DNA of 8,205 bases from the NCBI GenBank assembly GCA_002938045.1, contig PTLJ01000055.1:1-8205 (forward strand). The letters are read 5' to 3'. The first letter of the stretch is position 1; every line of letters begins with the position of its first letter. The stretch is from Alphaproteobacteria bacterium MarineAlpha3_Bin4 (GTDB lineage Bacteria; Pseudomonadota; Alphaproteobacteria; Rhodospirillales; Casp-alpha2). The position numbers and the translations under genes were made by a program. Of the stretch, positions 1 to 7,047 are shown piece by piece. The notes under the pieces were generated by a model, which saw only the letters and a list, made by a program, of their open reading frames with translations, did not search any database and was not told the origin of the DNA.

Positions 1-1266
1 GGTAACATAAGCGAACAGCAAGAACGCGTTGTAGCCGAACACCACCGCGGCAGCGATCAACGCGAAGCGATCAAATGAAGATCGGCTTCGGACCAGGCCG
101 CGGAGCCCCAATATCGCCACCAGCGTTATTACCGCAAGATAGAGCCCCTTTTTCGACAGCACCAACAGCATTCGACCGACGATGTCGGGGATCAGGGCAA
201 CGTGCCAGTCGGCGAACGGCATTATACGGAGCTCGCCTGCATCGATTTCCGTTACCACGTGGTAGCGCCACACAAGGGCGATCAGCAGCGGCGGAACGAT
301 AACAGCGGGAAGCGTTGTTGCCAGAGCAGAACCCTTTATCCGAGGCTCCCGCAGCGCCGTAATAATGATCCCTCCGATCACCAGCACCGTTAACACCAGC
401 GTCGCCTGTTTCAGGTTTATAAGCACCAGCAGCACGGCCCCGGTCTGCCAGGCATAGCGGCGGGCAAGCCGGGGGTCTCCGTCGGCCAAGGCCTCGACCA
501 TCAACCAGCCGAGGATTACGGCGGTGCCGGTAACAACGGCGGAAGACGTGTCGGCGTAGGTGGTTAGGGCGACCTTTTGAGCGAAGGTCGGGTTGAACAG
601 GGTTGTCGACAGGCCGGCCAGCGCGGCCAGTCCCCACGTCGGCGCGTGGGCCAAGTTCTCGCGTCCGAGCCCGCGGCCAATCAGACGGAGAGTCAACAGG
701 CCGAACCCAAACAACAACAACACATTGGAAATCGCACCGGCGTTTTCCAGGAATCGGCCGCTAAGGCGACTCACCATATAGGTGATAAAGTGCCAGCTAT
801 AGGGATAGGCAAGCAAATTGGCGTTAGCGTAGGGGTTATCGTGACTGGGGAAAGCATCCGTCTCCAATAGATAGCGCGGAATTACCAGCCAATCAGTAAA
901 CTCATCCCATTGCGAGCCGCGCATGGCGGAGAGCAGTGCAAAAAACGGCAGGCCGAGGATGAGCAGGCGAGCCCATGATACCGATCCGATACCATCGCCG
1001 CGCCGCCATAGAACTGATCCGGAAACCAACGCTAGCACTCCGGCTCCGATCGTAAGATAGGTAAACGGGATACGGGTGAGCACGCCGCCGCCGGTCAAAA
1101 TTAGGCTGACCACGGACCATCCGATCAGATGATCGATTTGACGTATCCTCTCGCGCCCGCCGATCGCGCCGCCGATCACACTCAATGCGATCCATACGGC
1201 GAAGACTGCGGCAAGAGAAATTATCTGGTCACCGCCTTGAAAAAAGTTCTCCAGATATCGGGTCAT
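1..1266 (-). CDS. Polytopic membrane protein, probable GT-C type glycosyltransferase (C-terminus beyond window)
   Basis: An uninterrupted minus-strand frame runs from an ATG at 1266 to the left edge, giving 422 residues without a stop. An in-frame TGA lies five codons upstream, so this ATG is the first available start; no good Shine-Dalgarno is visible. The protein has roughly eleven to twelve hydrophobic segments (about 14-36, 46-64, 66-86, 99-115, 155-168, 178-197, 209-225, 238-259, 275-304, 317-335, 373-390, 399-420). A hydrophilic loop at about 116-155 holds Trp120-Asp121-Glu122 and a Pro/Tyr-rich stretch ending YPYSWH. An acidic residue in the first large loop is typical of GT-C glycosyltransferases, which transfer sugars from polyprenyl-phosphate donors on the far side of the membrane. 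YADTSS (237-242) and NLKQATLVL (284-292) recall uncharacterised bacterial membrane proteins I cannot name. It is divergent from the sugar amidotransferase gene, consistent with a glycan role. The coding assignment is firm; the glycosyltransferase function is inferred, and a polymerase or ligase is possible. Confidence 0.75.
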   Translation of the reverse strand, partial: MTRYLENFFQGGDQIISLAAVFAVWIALSVIGGAIGGRERIRQIDHLIGWSVVSLILTGGGVLTRIPFTYLTIGAGVLALVSGSVLWRRGDGIGSVSWARLLILGLPFFALLSAMRGSQWDEFTDWLVIPRYLLETDAFPSHDNPYANANLLAYPYSWHFITYMVSRLSGRFLENAGAISNVLLLFGFGLLTLRLIGRGLGRENLAHAPTWGLAALAGLSTTLFNPTFAQKVALTTYADTSSAVVTGTAVILGWLMVEALADGDPRLARRYAWQTGAVLLVLINLKQATLVLTVLVIGGIIITALREPRIKGSALATTLPAVIVPPLLIALVWRYHVVTEIDAGELRIMPFADWHVALIPDIVGRMLLVLSKKGLYLAVITLVAILGLRGLVRSRSSFDRFALIAAAVVFGYNAFLLFAYVT

Positions 1267-1300
1267 GGTGTCACTGGTTCAGCAAGGCCTGCATTCATCC

Positions 1301-1330
1301 TTGACAGCTTATAGCGATTGCCGTTTTACA
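1301..1330 (+). promoter_or_regulatory. Candidate promoter for the sugar amidotransferase gene
   Basis: A perfect -35 hexamer TTGACA lies at 1301-1306. The best -10 at a 17-18 bp spacing is weak (TTTTAC at 1324-1329 or TTTACA at 1325-1330, three of six matches each). Transcription would start near 1336, leaving a leader of about 80 nt before the ATG at 1415. That leader contains a small inverted repeat, GTGTC-tag-GACAC, at 1360-1372. Seen by eye only; the -10 element is the weak point. Confidence 0.3.
1308..1313 (-). promoter_or_regulatory. Candidate -10 element for the divergent membrane protein gene
   Basis: On the minus strand the hexamer TATAAG (complement of 1308-1313) matches the -10 consensus at five of six positions. 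It would start transcription about 35 nt before the ATG at 1266. The -35 at an 18-bp spacing (CTGGCC) is poor. It sits within the spacer of the plus-strand promoter candidate, so the two divergent promoters would overlap. Confidence 0.3.
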
Positions 1331-1414
1331 AGGCCAGCGGCGGATCGGTGTTGTCGGTCGTGTCTAGGACACTCCCGGCGTTCGCTCACTCCGCCCCGGT
1401 TAGGATGTCGCGCC

Positions 1415-3367
1415 ATGTGCGGAATTTTCGGGTTGATTGCAAAAACTGGGGCATCCCCGGACGTGCCAACCATCCGCCACTATCTGCAAGACCTGTTCCG
1501 CCTCTCCGAGCCCCGCGGCCAGGAGGCCAGTGGGCTCGCCGTGATCGCCGACGGAGCGGCCCAGATCTTCAAGCGTGGAATGGCGCCATCGGCGATGCTG
1601 AAGACGCGTGGATACGGGGAATTCATGAACGCCGCCTTCAGCTCCGTCGGCCACCACCCGGACGACGGCCTCGCCGCACCCGTGGCGGCGATCGGCCACT
1701 GCCGGCTGGTCACCAATGGAGCTGAAATCATCCCCGGAAACAATCAGCCCGTAATGATCGACCAGACCGTCGGCATCCACAACGGGATCGTCACCAACGA
1801 CAGCGCCTTGTGGCAGTCCCATCCGGAATTGCAGCGTCGGTTGGAAACCGATTCCGAGATCCTTTTCCGCCTGATCGACAGTTACGTTGCTCAGCCCGGC
1901 GATCTCCCGAAAGCCATCGCTTCAACGTTCGGCGAAATCCTCGGCTCCGCCTCTGTGGCGTTTTTCCGGATCGACACACCGGGACTGGTTCTGGCCACAA
2001 ACTTCGGTTCCGTCTATTACTGCCACCTCGAAGCAGCGGGCTTGTTCTTCTTTGCCTCCGAGCGGTTCATCCTGCAATCGTTCCTCGACCAAAACCGCCG
2101 CCTGCTCGGTAACATTGGTTCCAACGTGCGTCAACTCAAGGCTGGTCAAGGCGGCTTGGTCCCGTTCGACAGCCCCGAACCGGCACTTTTCTCGCTTGAG
2201 ACCGGAAGCCCCCTTGGCACCGCCCACAAAGCCGCCGAATTGGGACAGGTGCAGTTCATTGCCACCGATGTATCGAGCCGGCTCGTCGACGTCCGGCGTT
2301 GCACCAAGTGCGTTCTTCCCGCCACCTATCCGTTGATCGAATTCAACGGCAACGGCGTCTGCCAACATTGCCGAGAGTACCGGCCGCCGGCGCTAGAGGG
2401 ACGCGACGCACTGGAGACCGTTCTCGCGCAGCACCGCAGCAAAGACGGCAGTCCCGACTGCATCGTCGCTTTCTCCGGGGGGCGCGACAGTTCTTACGGA
2501 CTCCATTTAATCAAGACCGAATTTAGGATGAACCCAATCGCCTATTCTTACGATTGGGGTATGGTTACCGACATCGCCCGACGCAACCAAGCTCGGGTCG
2601 TCGGCAAGCTCGGCATCGAGCACATTCTCCGCGCCGCCGACATTCCGACCAAACGGCGTTACATCCGCAAGAACATCCAGGCCTGGCTGAAACGTCCGCA
2701 CCTAGGAATGGTTCCGCTGTTTACGGCCGGCGACAAGTTTTTCTACGACATCGGCCGCGAACTCCGCCGTGAATTGAACATTCCGCTGGTTATCTTCTGC
2801 GCCGGCAACCCTTTGGAACGCACCGACTTCAAGGGCGGGTTCGCCGGAATTCGCGAGAGCGAACACGGTCAGCGGCTGTTTGCGTTCTCGGCGCGTAACA
2901 AGATCAACATCGCGCTCTTCTACCTCGGCCAGTATCTCCTTAACCCCGCCTATCTGAACGAATCGCTATTCGATAGCTTGCACGCGTTTCGTTCGTCGTT
3001 CCTCGGCAGGGACGACTTCCTCTATCTATTCCACTATCTGGGCTGGAACGAGGACGTCATCGACACGACCCTAAAACGGGAATACGACTGGGAAACGATC
3101 TCCCATACCGACAACACTTGGCGCATTGGAGACGGCTACACGGCCTTCATCAACTACATCTTTTACTCGGTCGCGGGCTTTTCCGAATTTGATGCCTTCC
3201 GCAGCAATCAAATACGCCAGGGCGTGATCACCCGCAACGAGGCGCTCGAACTTATTGCCAAGGACAATCGGCCCCACCTGGAGACCCTTTACGAATTTGC
3301 ACAGCAAATTGGCATCAATCTGGAGGAAGTTCTCTCCAGGATTGATGCCATAAAGAAACTCTACTGA
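1415..3367 (+). CDS. Fusion of class II glutamine amidotransferase and WbpG/PseA-like N-acetyl sugar amidotransferase (650 aa)
   Basis: The predicted enzyme hydrolyses glutamine, passes ammonia to an ATP-activated acetamido group and forms an acetamidino sugar for a surface glycan. Residues 1-270 are an Ntn-hydrolase glutaminase: Cys2 nucleophile in MCGIFG, RGQEASG at 34-40, GHCRLVTNG at 94-102, HNG at 122-124 (oxyanion hole) and TDSE at 145-148. Residues 290-650 are a PP-loop domain: two CxxC pairs (C296/C299, C316/C319), which look metal-binding, then SGGRDS at 354-359 (ATP), IFCAGNP at 460-466, and a tail IRQGVITRNEALELI (600-614) typical of the WbpG family. The start at 1415 is fixed by the need for Cys2 directly after Met; AGGA at 1402-1405 is its Shine-Dalgarno (9-nt spacer), although the frame is open upstream to 1265. 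The usual partners WbpG, HisH and HisF are separate proteins; here a PurF/AsnB-type glutaminase is joined instead. The flippase gene follows after 11 bp. The domains are clear; the exact sugar is unknown. Confidence 0.88.
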   Translation: MCGIFGLIAKTGASPDVPTIRHYLQDLFRLSEPRGQEASGLAVIADGAAQIFKRGMAPSAMLKTRGYGEFMNAAFSSVGHHPDDGLAAPVAAIGHCRLVTNGAEIIPGNNQPVMIDQTVGIHNGIVTNDSALWQSHPELQRRLETDSEILFRLIDSYVAQPGDLPKAIASTFGEILGSASVAFFRIDTPGLVLATNFGSVYYCHLEAAGLFFFASERFILQSFLDQNRRLLGNIGSNVRQLKAGQGGLVPFDSPEPALFSLETGSPLGTAHKAAELGQVQFIATDVSSRLVDVRRCTKCVLPATYPLIEFNGNGVCQHCREYRPPALEGRDALETVLAQHRSKDGSPDCIVAFSGGRDSSYGLHLIKTEFRMNPIAYSYDWGMVTDIARRNQARVVGKLGIEHILRAADIPTKRRYIRKNIQAWLKRPHLGMVPLFTAGDKFFYDIGRELRRELNIPLVIFCAGNPLERTDFKGGFAGIRESEHGQRLFAFSARNKINIALFYLGQYLLNPAYLNESLFDSLHAFRSSFLGRDDFLYLFHYLGWNEDVIDTTLKREYDWETISHTDNTWRIGDGYTAFINYIFYSVAGFSEFDAFRSNQIRQGVITRNEALELIAKDNRPHLETLYEFAQQIGINLEEVLSRIDAIKKLY

Positions 3368-3378
3368 TCGGCTGGCCG

Positions 3379-4698
3379 ATGGCGGGCAACCAATCACAGC
3401 TCGATCCCAAGTTCATCGGCGATACGGCATGGAATTACGGCGCCTTCGCCCTGATGGCGGCTACGGGCGTCATTCTAAACTTCTTCATAGCCGCTCGTCT
3501 TGGCATCGAGGCGCTCGGCGTCTTTAACCAGATATACGCCGTCTACATTGTCACGGCCCAACTTGCAGTTCTCGGCACTCACGATTCAGCACAGAAATAT
3601 GTCGCCGAATACGCCGACGACAAGACGATCAAGACATCGATCACGATTGCCGCGATTCTGCTCGCCGGTGGCTTCGGATTAGTGGCAGCGATCTGCATTT
3701 TCGGTCTCAGCGACGCCATCGGCCGCCTGGTGGACAGTTCGTCCGTAGGCAAAGGTATCGCCCTCGCTGCACCGGGGCTGTTCCTGTTTGCCGTTAACAA
3801 GGTCCTGATGGCGGTGCTCAACGGCGAGCGGCGAATGAAGGCATTTGCCGTCGCGCAAGGCGCTCGTGTAGCCGTGATCCTCGCCAGCTGTCTGATCATC
3901 GGCATGCTCGGAATGCCGCCTCACGTCCTCGGCGCCAGCTTCACCATTGCCGAAATAGCGATTTTTCCCTTGTTGCTGGCGGTCGTCCGGCTGCGGCCTC
4001 CGGGCCGTTTCCTCGGCGATTGTCTTGCGGATTGGTTAGGGCGCCAGTTCCGGTTCAGTGTCCGCGCAGTCGCCAACGGGTTCTTGGCCGAATCTTACAT
4101 CCGTGTCGACATCGTCATGCTCGGCGTCTTCGTGTCCGATCGCGATGTCGGCATCTATAGCTTCGCGGCAATGTTCAGCGAGGGCCTCTATCAGGTGCCG
4201 GTTGTCATCCGGACCATCGCCAACCCGGTTCTGGTTCGCCTGGTTCTTGTCCGCGACCTGTTGGAGTTGAGCCGATTTGGCCGTCGTGTGATGTTGTTCA
4301 GCCTTGGCACATTCTTCGCCGCTGCGGTGGCGGTGTTGGCAATATTCCCGTATTTGACGCCATACTTCCCGGATCAACTGATCGCCAACAGCTATTCGAT
4401 CCTGATGATCCTAGCCGGCGGTCTGTTCATCTATTCCGCCTTTATTCCTCTTGATTTCATCCTGATGCAGGCCGGCATGCCGGGGCGTCAGAGCAGCCTG
4501 ATGACCGTCAACGTCTGCCTCAACGCTGCGCTCAACCTGGCTTTGATTCCGGTCTACGGTATTCAAGGAGCGGCGAGTGCGACTGCCGTTTCCTTCGCTT
4601 TTTCGGCCCTTACGCTCAATCTCGCGACGTGGCGCTGGCTCGGGCTGCCGGGTGGGTTGTTGTTTTCGGGAAGCCGTTGGGCGCCGATCGACCACTGA
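3379..4698 (+). CDS. Wzx-like lipid-linked oligosaccharide flippase (MOP superfamily, 439 aa)
   Basis: This is a polytopic inner-membrane protein with about twelve hydrophobic segments (roughly 20-40, 46-65, 88-110, 126-148, 160-180, 186-205, 240-262, 268-290, 304-326, 338-360, 375-392, 394-418). Two features mark the polysaccharide flippase branch of the MATE/MurJ/Wzx superfamily: VDIVMLGVFVSDRDVGIY at 243-260, and the C-terminal pattern LNLALIPVYGIQGAASAT at 385-402. Such proteins move undecaprenyl-diphosphate-linked repeat units to the periplasmic face. The length is within the usual 400-500 residue range. The ATG lies 11 bp after the amidotransferase stop with no clear Shine-Dalgarno of its own, so it is probably co-transcribed and translationally coupled. 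The pairing suggests it exports a glycan carrying the amidated sugar. Family assignment is strong; substrate is inferred from the neighbour only. Confidence 0.87.
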   Translation: MAGNQSQLDPKFIGDTAWNYGAFALMAATGVILNFFIAARLGIEALGVFNQIYAVYIVTAQLAVLGTHDSAQKYVAEYADDKTIKTSITIAAILLAGGFGLVAAICIFGLSDAIGRLVDSSSVGKGIALAAPGLFLFAVNKVLMAVLNGERRMKAFAVAQGARVAVILASCLIIGMLGMPPHVLGASFTIAEIAIFPLLLAVVRLRPPGRFLGDCLADWLGRQFRFSVRAVANGFLAESYIRVDIVMLGVFVSDRDVGIYSFAAMFSEGLYQVPVVIRTIANPVLVRLVLVRDLLELSRFGRRVMLFSLGTFFAAAVAVLAIFPYLTPYFPDQLIANSYSILMILAGGLFIYSAFIPLDFILMQAGMPGRQSSLMTVNVCLNAALNLALIPVYGIQGAASATAVSFAFSALTLNLATWRWLGLPGGLLFSGSRWAPIDH

Positions 4699-4710
4699 TG
4701 GGCGGCGCCC
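4679..4710. terminator. Weak candidate bidirectional hairpin between convergent genes
   Basis: GGGCGCC at 4679-4685 and GGCGCCC at 4704-4710 form a perfect 7-bp inverted repeat with an 18-nt loop. It straddles the stop of the flippase gene at 4698, with the convergent gene ending at 4718. The loop is long and no T-run follows on either strand, so this is at best an atypical terminator. Confidence 0.25.
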
Positions 4711-4717
4711 GACTGGA

Positions 4718-5407
4718 TCAATCGCCTTCGTCCAGCTGGCTGTCGATGCGGTCGTCGAAGGTCTTGCCATGGCGGTATTTGCGGTAGAGATGGACGCCGA
4801 ACGCACCGGAAACCGCGAACAGCGCTACGCCGCATCCTATCCGCAGCGCCGGGTCAACGGTGATGCCGGTGCCGACGAGGGCGAAGACGACCATCTGCGG
4901 GATATACCCGAGGCCGGAGCCGACGATGAACGATGCGGCGCCAACGCTGGAAACACCCGCCGCTAGGTTGACGACCAGGTTGGAACCGATCGGAAGAAAG
5001 CGGATGAGCAGTGTCATCGTGAACGGGTTCTCGCTCAGGAAATCGTCAATCCGGCGGATCCGGTTCGGGAACCTTGCCTTAACTAGGTCGCGTCCGAGAA
5101 ACCGCGCATAATAAAATGCAGTGGCACACCCCGTCGTTGCCGCCAGCACCGACAACATTGTACCCGGCATCAATCCGAACGCGTATCCGGCTAAAAACGC
5201 GACCACCTGGCGGGGCATGCCGACGGCCGTGAACACGGCACCAGCGACAACGAACAGCGCCTCGCCGCTGACGCCCTGCCCCTTCACTTGCGCATCGATC
5301 CACGACTTGTCGAACGCCGCGCCGAGGCCGGTCGTCTTAAGGACCACCCCCAACGCGACCAACGAGGTGAACAAGATCAGAGTCCTGAGGATGATCCGTC
5401 TGCTCAT
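4718..5407 (-). CDS. DedA/TVP38-TMEM64 (VTT, SNARE-associated) family membrane protein (229 aa)
   Basis: A small polytopic membrane protein with a hydrophobic N-terminal segment (about 5-24). The family core includes GYAFGLMPGT at 74-83, TTGCATAFYYARFLGRD at 91-107, LIRFLPIGSNLVVNLAAG at 134-151 and GSGLGYIPQMVVFALVG at 163-179, which together match the VTT domain. A last membrane span at about 190-207 is followed by a charged cytosolic-type tail (RKYRHGK then an acidic end). Bacterial DedA relatives are linked to undecaprenyl-phosphate recycling, and eukaryotic VTT proteins are lipid scramblases. The TVP38 subgroup is less well defined. Its ATG overlaps the TGA of the GT2 gene upstream by four bases, implying translational coupling. 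The joint arrangement suggests it handles a polyprenyl lipid made or used by that glycosyltransferase. Family assignment is firm; the transported lipid is inference. Confidence 0.87.
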   Translation of the reverse strand: MSRRIILRTLILFTSLVALGVVLKTTGLGAAFDKSWIDAQVKGQGVSGEALFVVAGAVFTAVGMPRQVVAFLAGYAFGLMPGTMLSVLAATTGCATAFYYARFLGRDLVKARFPNRIRRIDDFLSENPFTMTLLIRFLPIGSNLVVNLAAGVSSVGAASFIVGSGLGYIPQMVVFALVGTGITVDPALRIGCGVALFAVSGAFGVHLYRKYRHGKTFDDRIDSQLDEGD

Positions 5408-6177
5408 GCGTCGGTCTCTCGCTCGGTTTCAACCTCGGGCCGCGACCCGCGCCTAAGCAACCACATTACGCCGATCAGATCAGCGATGCCGACCCATAGC
5501 CGGTTCCAGACCCCGTATTTCGTCTTTCCGTGTTCGCGCGGTCGATGATTGACTGGTACCGATTCGACGCGGCCGCCCTCACGGATCATCAACGCCGGCA
5601 AGAAGCGGTGCATGTGATCGAACCGCGGCAGGGCGAGAAAGGCCTCGCGCGCGAACACCTTGAGCCCACATCCCGTATCCGTCGTGTCGTCGCCGAGAAG
5701 CAGTGCACGGACGTCATTAGCGAGCCGCGACGAGACGCGCTTGAGCCAGCTGTCGCGCCGCTTCGCCCGGAACCCAGCTACCATCAGCCGGGCAGGATCC
5801 TCAGCTGCACGGTAGCGGGCGAGGAGGCAGGTTATGTTGGCTGGGTCGTTCTGACCATCGCCATCCAGGGTGGCGATAATCGGCGCCCGCGCAGCTGCGA
5901 CGCCAGTCCAGATAGCAGCGCTTTGGCCGGTGCGCTGCCGATGGCGGATGACCCGCAATTCCGAATGCTCGTTTTTAAGGGCAGCCAGGGCAGCGGGCGT
6001 AGCGTCGTCGCTGCCGTCGTCGACGAAGATGATTTCGAAGGCGTCCTTGCCGCGCAGTGCGCCGTCGATCTCCTTGATCAATGGACCGACGTTTTCGGCC
6101 TCGTTCAGGACCGGCACGACGACGGAGACATTTGGAGTAATGCGCTCAGAGTTCAAGGTGTTGTTTTTGGTGGTCAT
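5404..6177 (-). CDS. GT2 family glycosyltransferase, polyprenyl/dolichol-phosphate hexose synthase-like (257 aa)
   Basis: A GT-A fold glycosyltransferase: VSVVVPVLNEAENV at 17-30 opens the nucleotide-binding region, DDGSDDAT at 53-60 binds the nucleotide sugar, and DGDGQNDP at 105-112 is the metal-binding DXD-type motif of DPM1/ArnC relatives. DTGCGLKVFAREAF (167-180), HRFLPAL (190-196) and PREHGKTKYG (213-222) complete the pattern for enzymes that move a hexose to polyprenyl phosphate at the cytoplasmic face. Unlike ArnC/GtrB it lacks two clear C-terminal membrane spans; only a moderately hydrophobic stretch at 228-240 (LWVGIADLIGVMW) could touch the membrane, as in short DPM1-type proteins. 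The ATG at 6177 has no good Shine-Dalgarno. It begins 68 bp downstream of the fetB stop on the same strand and overlaps the VTT protein gene by four bases. The product donor may serve a GT-C enzyme; the sugar is unknown. Confidence 0.88.
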   Translation of the reverse strand: MTTKNNTLNSERITPNVSVVVPVLNEAENVGPLIKEIDGALRGKDAFEIIFVDDGSDDATPAALAALKNEHSELRVIRHRQRTGQSAAIWTGVAAARAPIIATLDGDGQNDPANITCLLARYRAAEDPARLMVAGFRAKRRDSWLKRVSSRLANDVRALLLGDDTTDTGCGLKVFAREAFLALPRFDHMHRFLPALMIREGGRVESVPVNHRPREHGKTKYGVWNRLWVGIADLIGVMWLLRRGSRPEVETERETDA

Positions 6178-6245
6178 GGACAGGATGTACCCACATTCAT
6201 TGACCAGCGCAACGCACGACCGCAGCGTTACCAGGCCGCAAACGT

Positions 6246-7043
6246 TCAGGCGGCGGCAAGCCGGTCAAGGCGAAGTCGGTCGCGGGTGTCTGTCAGCCGG
6301 CGGCGTGCCACGCTAACCGCGGTGAATAACCCGAGCCCGGTGCCGCCGGCGATCAAAAACATGATCAGGATTTGGTATTTGACCGCTTCGACTGGGGCGA
6401 CGCCGGCCAGGATCTGCCCCGTCATCATGCCCGGCAACGAGACCAGCCCGGCCGCCGACATTCCGTTGATGGTGGGAATTAGACCCGCTCTGAGCGCGTC
6501 GCGCACCACCGGCCGCATTGCAGTGGCTATGTTAGCGCCGAGGACCAGCTGCGCCTCAATCGCGATCCGCTCTCGATTAGCGCCGCTGAGCAACCGGTCG
6601 AGGCCGATGCTAACGCCGTTCATGGTGTTGCCGAGAATCATGCCGAGGATTGGGATCGCATAGCGCGGCTCGTACCATGGGTCTGCATGCAGCTGCGTCA
6701 TTAGGCCAAACCCGGTTACGATCAGGGCTGCCGCCATCATGCTGCCAGTGCCCAGGCCGTAGGACCACAAACCGGTAAATTTCCGGTCTTGTCGGGCCAT
6801 CGCCTCGCGGCCGGCGAACAAGATCATGACCACCATCGCGAACCCAGTGAACCAAGGCGACGCGGCAGCAAACAGGGCCTTTAGGACCAGGCCGATGAGG
6901 GTCAATTGAACCACCATCCGCGCCGTGGCGATAACGAGGCGCTTTTCCAAGCCGAGATGCATGGCGATCGAAAGCCCGGCATTGACGGCGACCAGCAACG
7001 CGGCCAAAGCAATATCCCAATAGTTGAGAGTAATAAAGCTCAT
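6246..7043 (-). CDS. fetB: FetB-like iron export ABC transporter permease (UPF0014, 265 aa)
   Basis: Integral membrane subunit of a FetAB-type ABC transporter, a family described in Escherichia coli as an iron exporter that helps resist oxidative stress. About seven hydrophobic segments are visible (roughly 8-28, 36-58, 64-77, 94-113, 128-146, 186-214, 224-245). Diagnostic UPF0014 signatures are YAIPILGMILGNTMNGVSIG at 128-147 and LIPTINGMSAAGLVSLPGMM at 188-207, followed by TGQILAG. The length is close to the usual 260 or so residues. AGGGA on the coding strand (complement of 7052-7056) lies 8 nt before the ATG, and only 4 bp separate the ATG from the fetA stop, so the two are one translational unit. 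Metal specificity cannot be read from the sequence. Confidence 0.9.
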   Translation of the reverse strand: MSFITLNYWDIALAALLVAVNAGLSIAMHLGLEKRLVIATARMVVQLTLIGLVLKALFAAASPWFTGFAMVVMILFAGREAMARQDRKFTGLWSYGLGTGSMMAAALIVTGFGLMTQLHADPWYEPRYAIPILGMILGNTMNGVSIGLDRLLSGANRERIAIEAQLVLGANIATAMRPVVRDALRAGLIPTINGMSAAGLVSLPGMMTGQILAGVAPVEAVKYQILIMFLIAGGTGLGLFTAVSVARRRLTDTRDRLRLDRLAAA

Positions 7044-7047
7044 GCCC

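Noticed and set aside
71..637. Minus-strand open frame of 188 codons in the left region
   Set aside because: It is out of frame with the continuous hydrophobic reading frame running from 1266 to 1, and its translation is Arg/Gly/Pro-rich low-information sequence.
1265..1414. N-terminal extension of 50 residues on the sugar amidotransferase (start at 1265)
   Set aside because: Class II glutaminases need Cys directly after the initiator Met; the extension is Arg/Cys-rich without pattern and overlaps the start of the divergent gene.
4577..4966. Plus-strand open frame of 129 codons across the flippase end and the VTT gene
   Set aside because: It overlaps two recognised genes in other frames, crosses their convergent junction and has no family-like motif.
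6178..6245. Promoter in the fetB to GT2 gap (TTGCGC-17-TACATC on the minus strand)
   Set aside because: The hexamers are poor and the -10 lies only six bases from the ATG, so an independent promoter is not supported here.
5530..6663. Long plus-strand open frame (377 codons) antisense to the GT2 and fetB genes
   Set aside because: It spans two well-recognised minus-strand genes and the gap between them, its translation has no recognisable domain and is rich in Arg, Ala and Ser. This is the usual by-product of codon bias in G+C-rich DNA.
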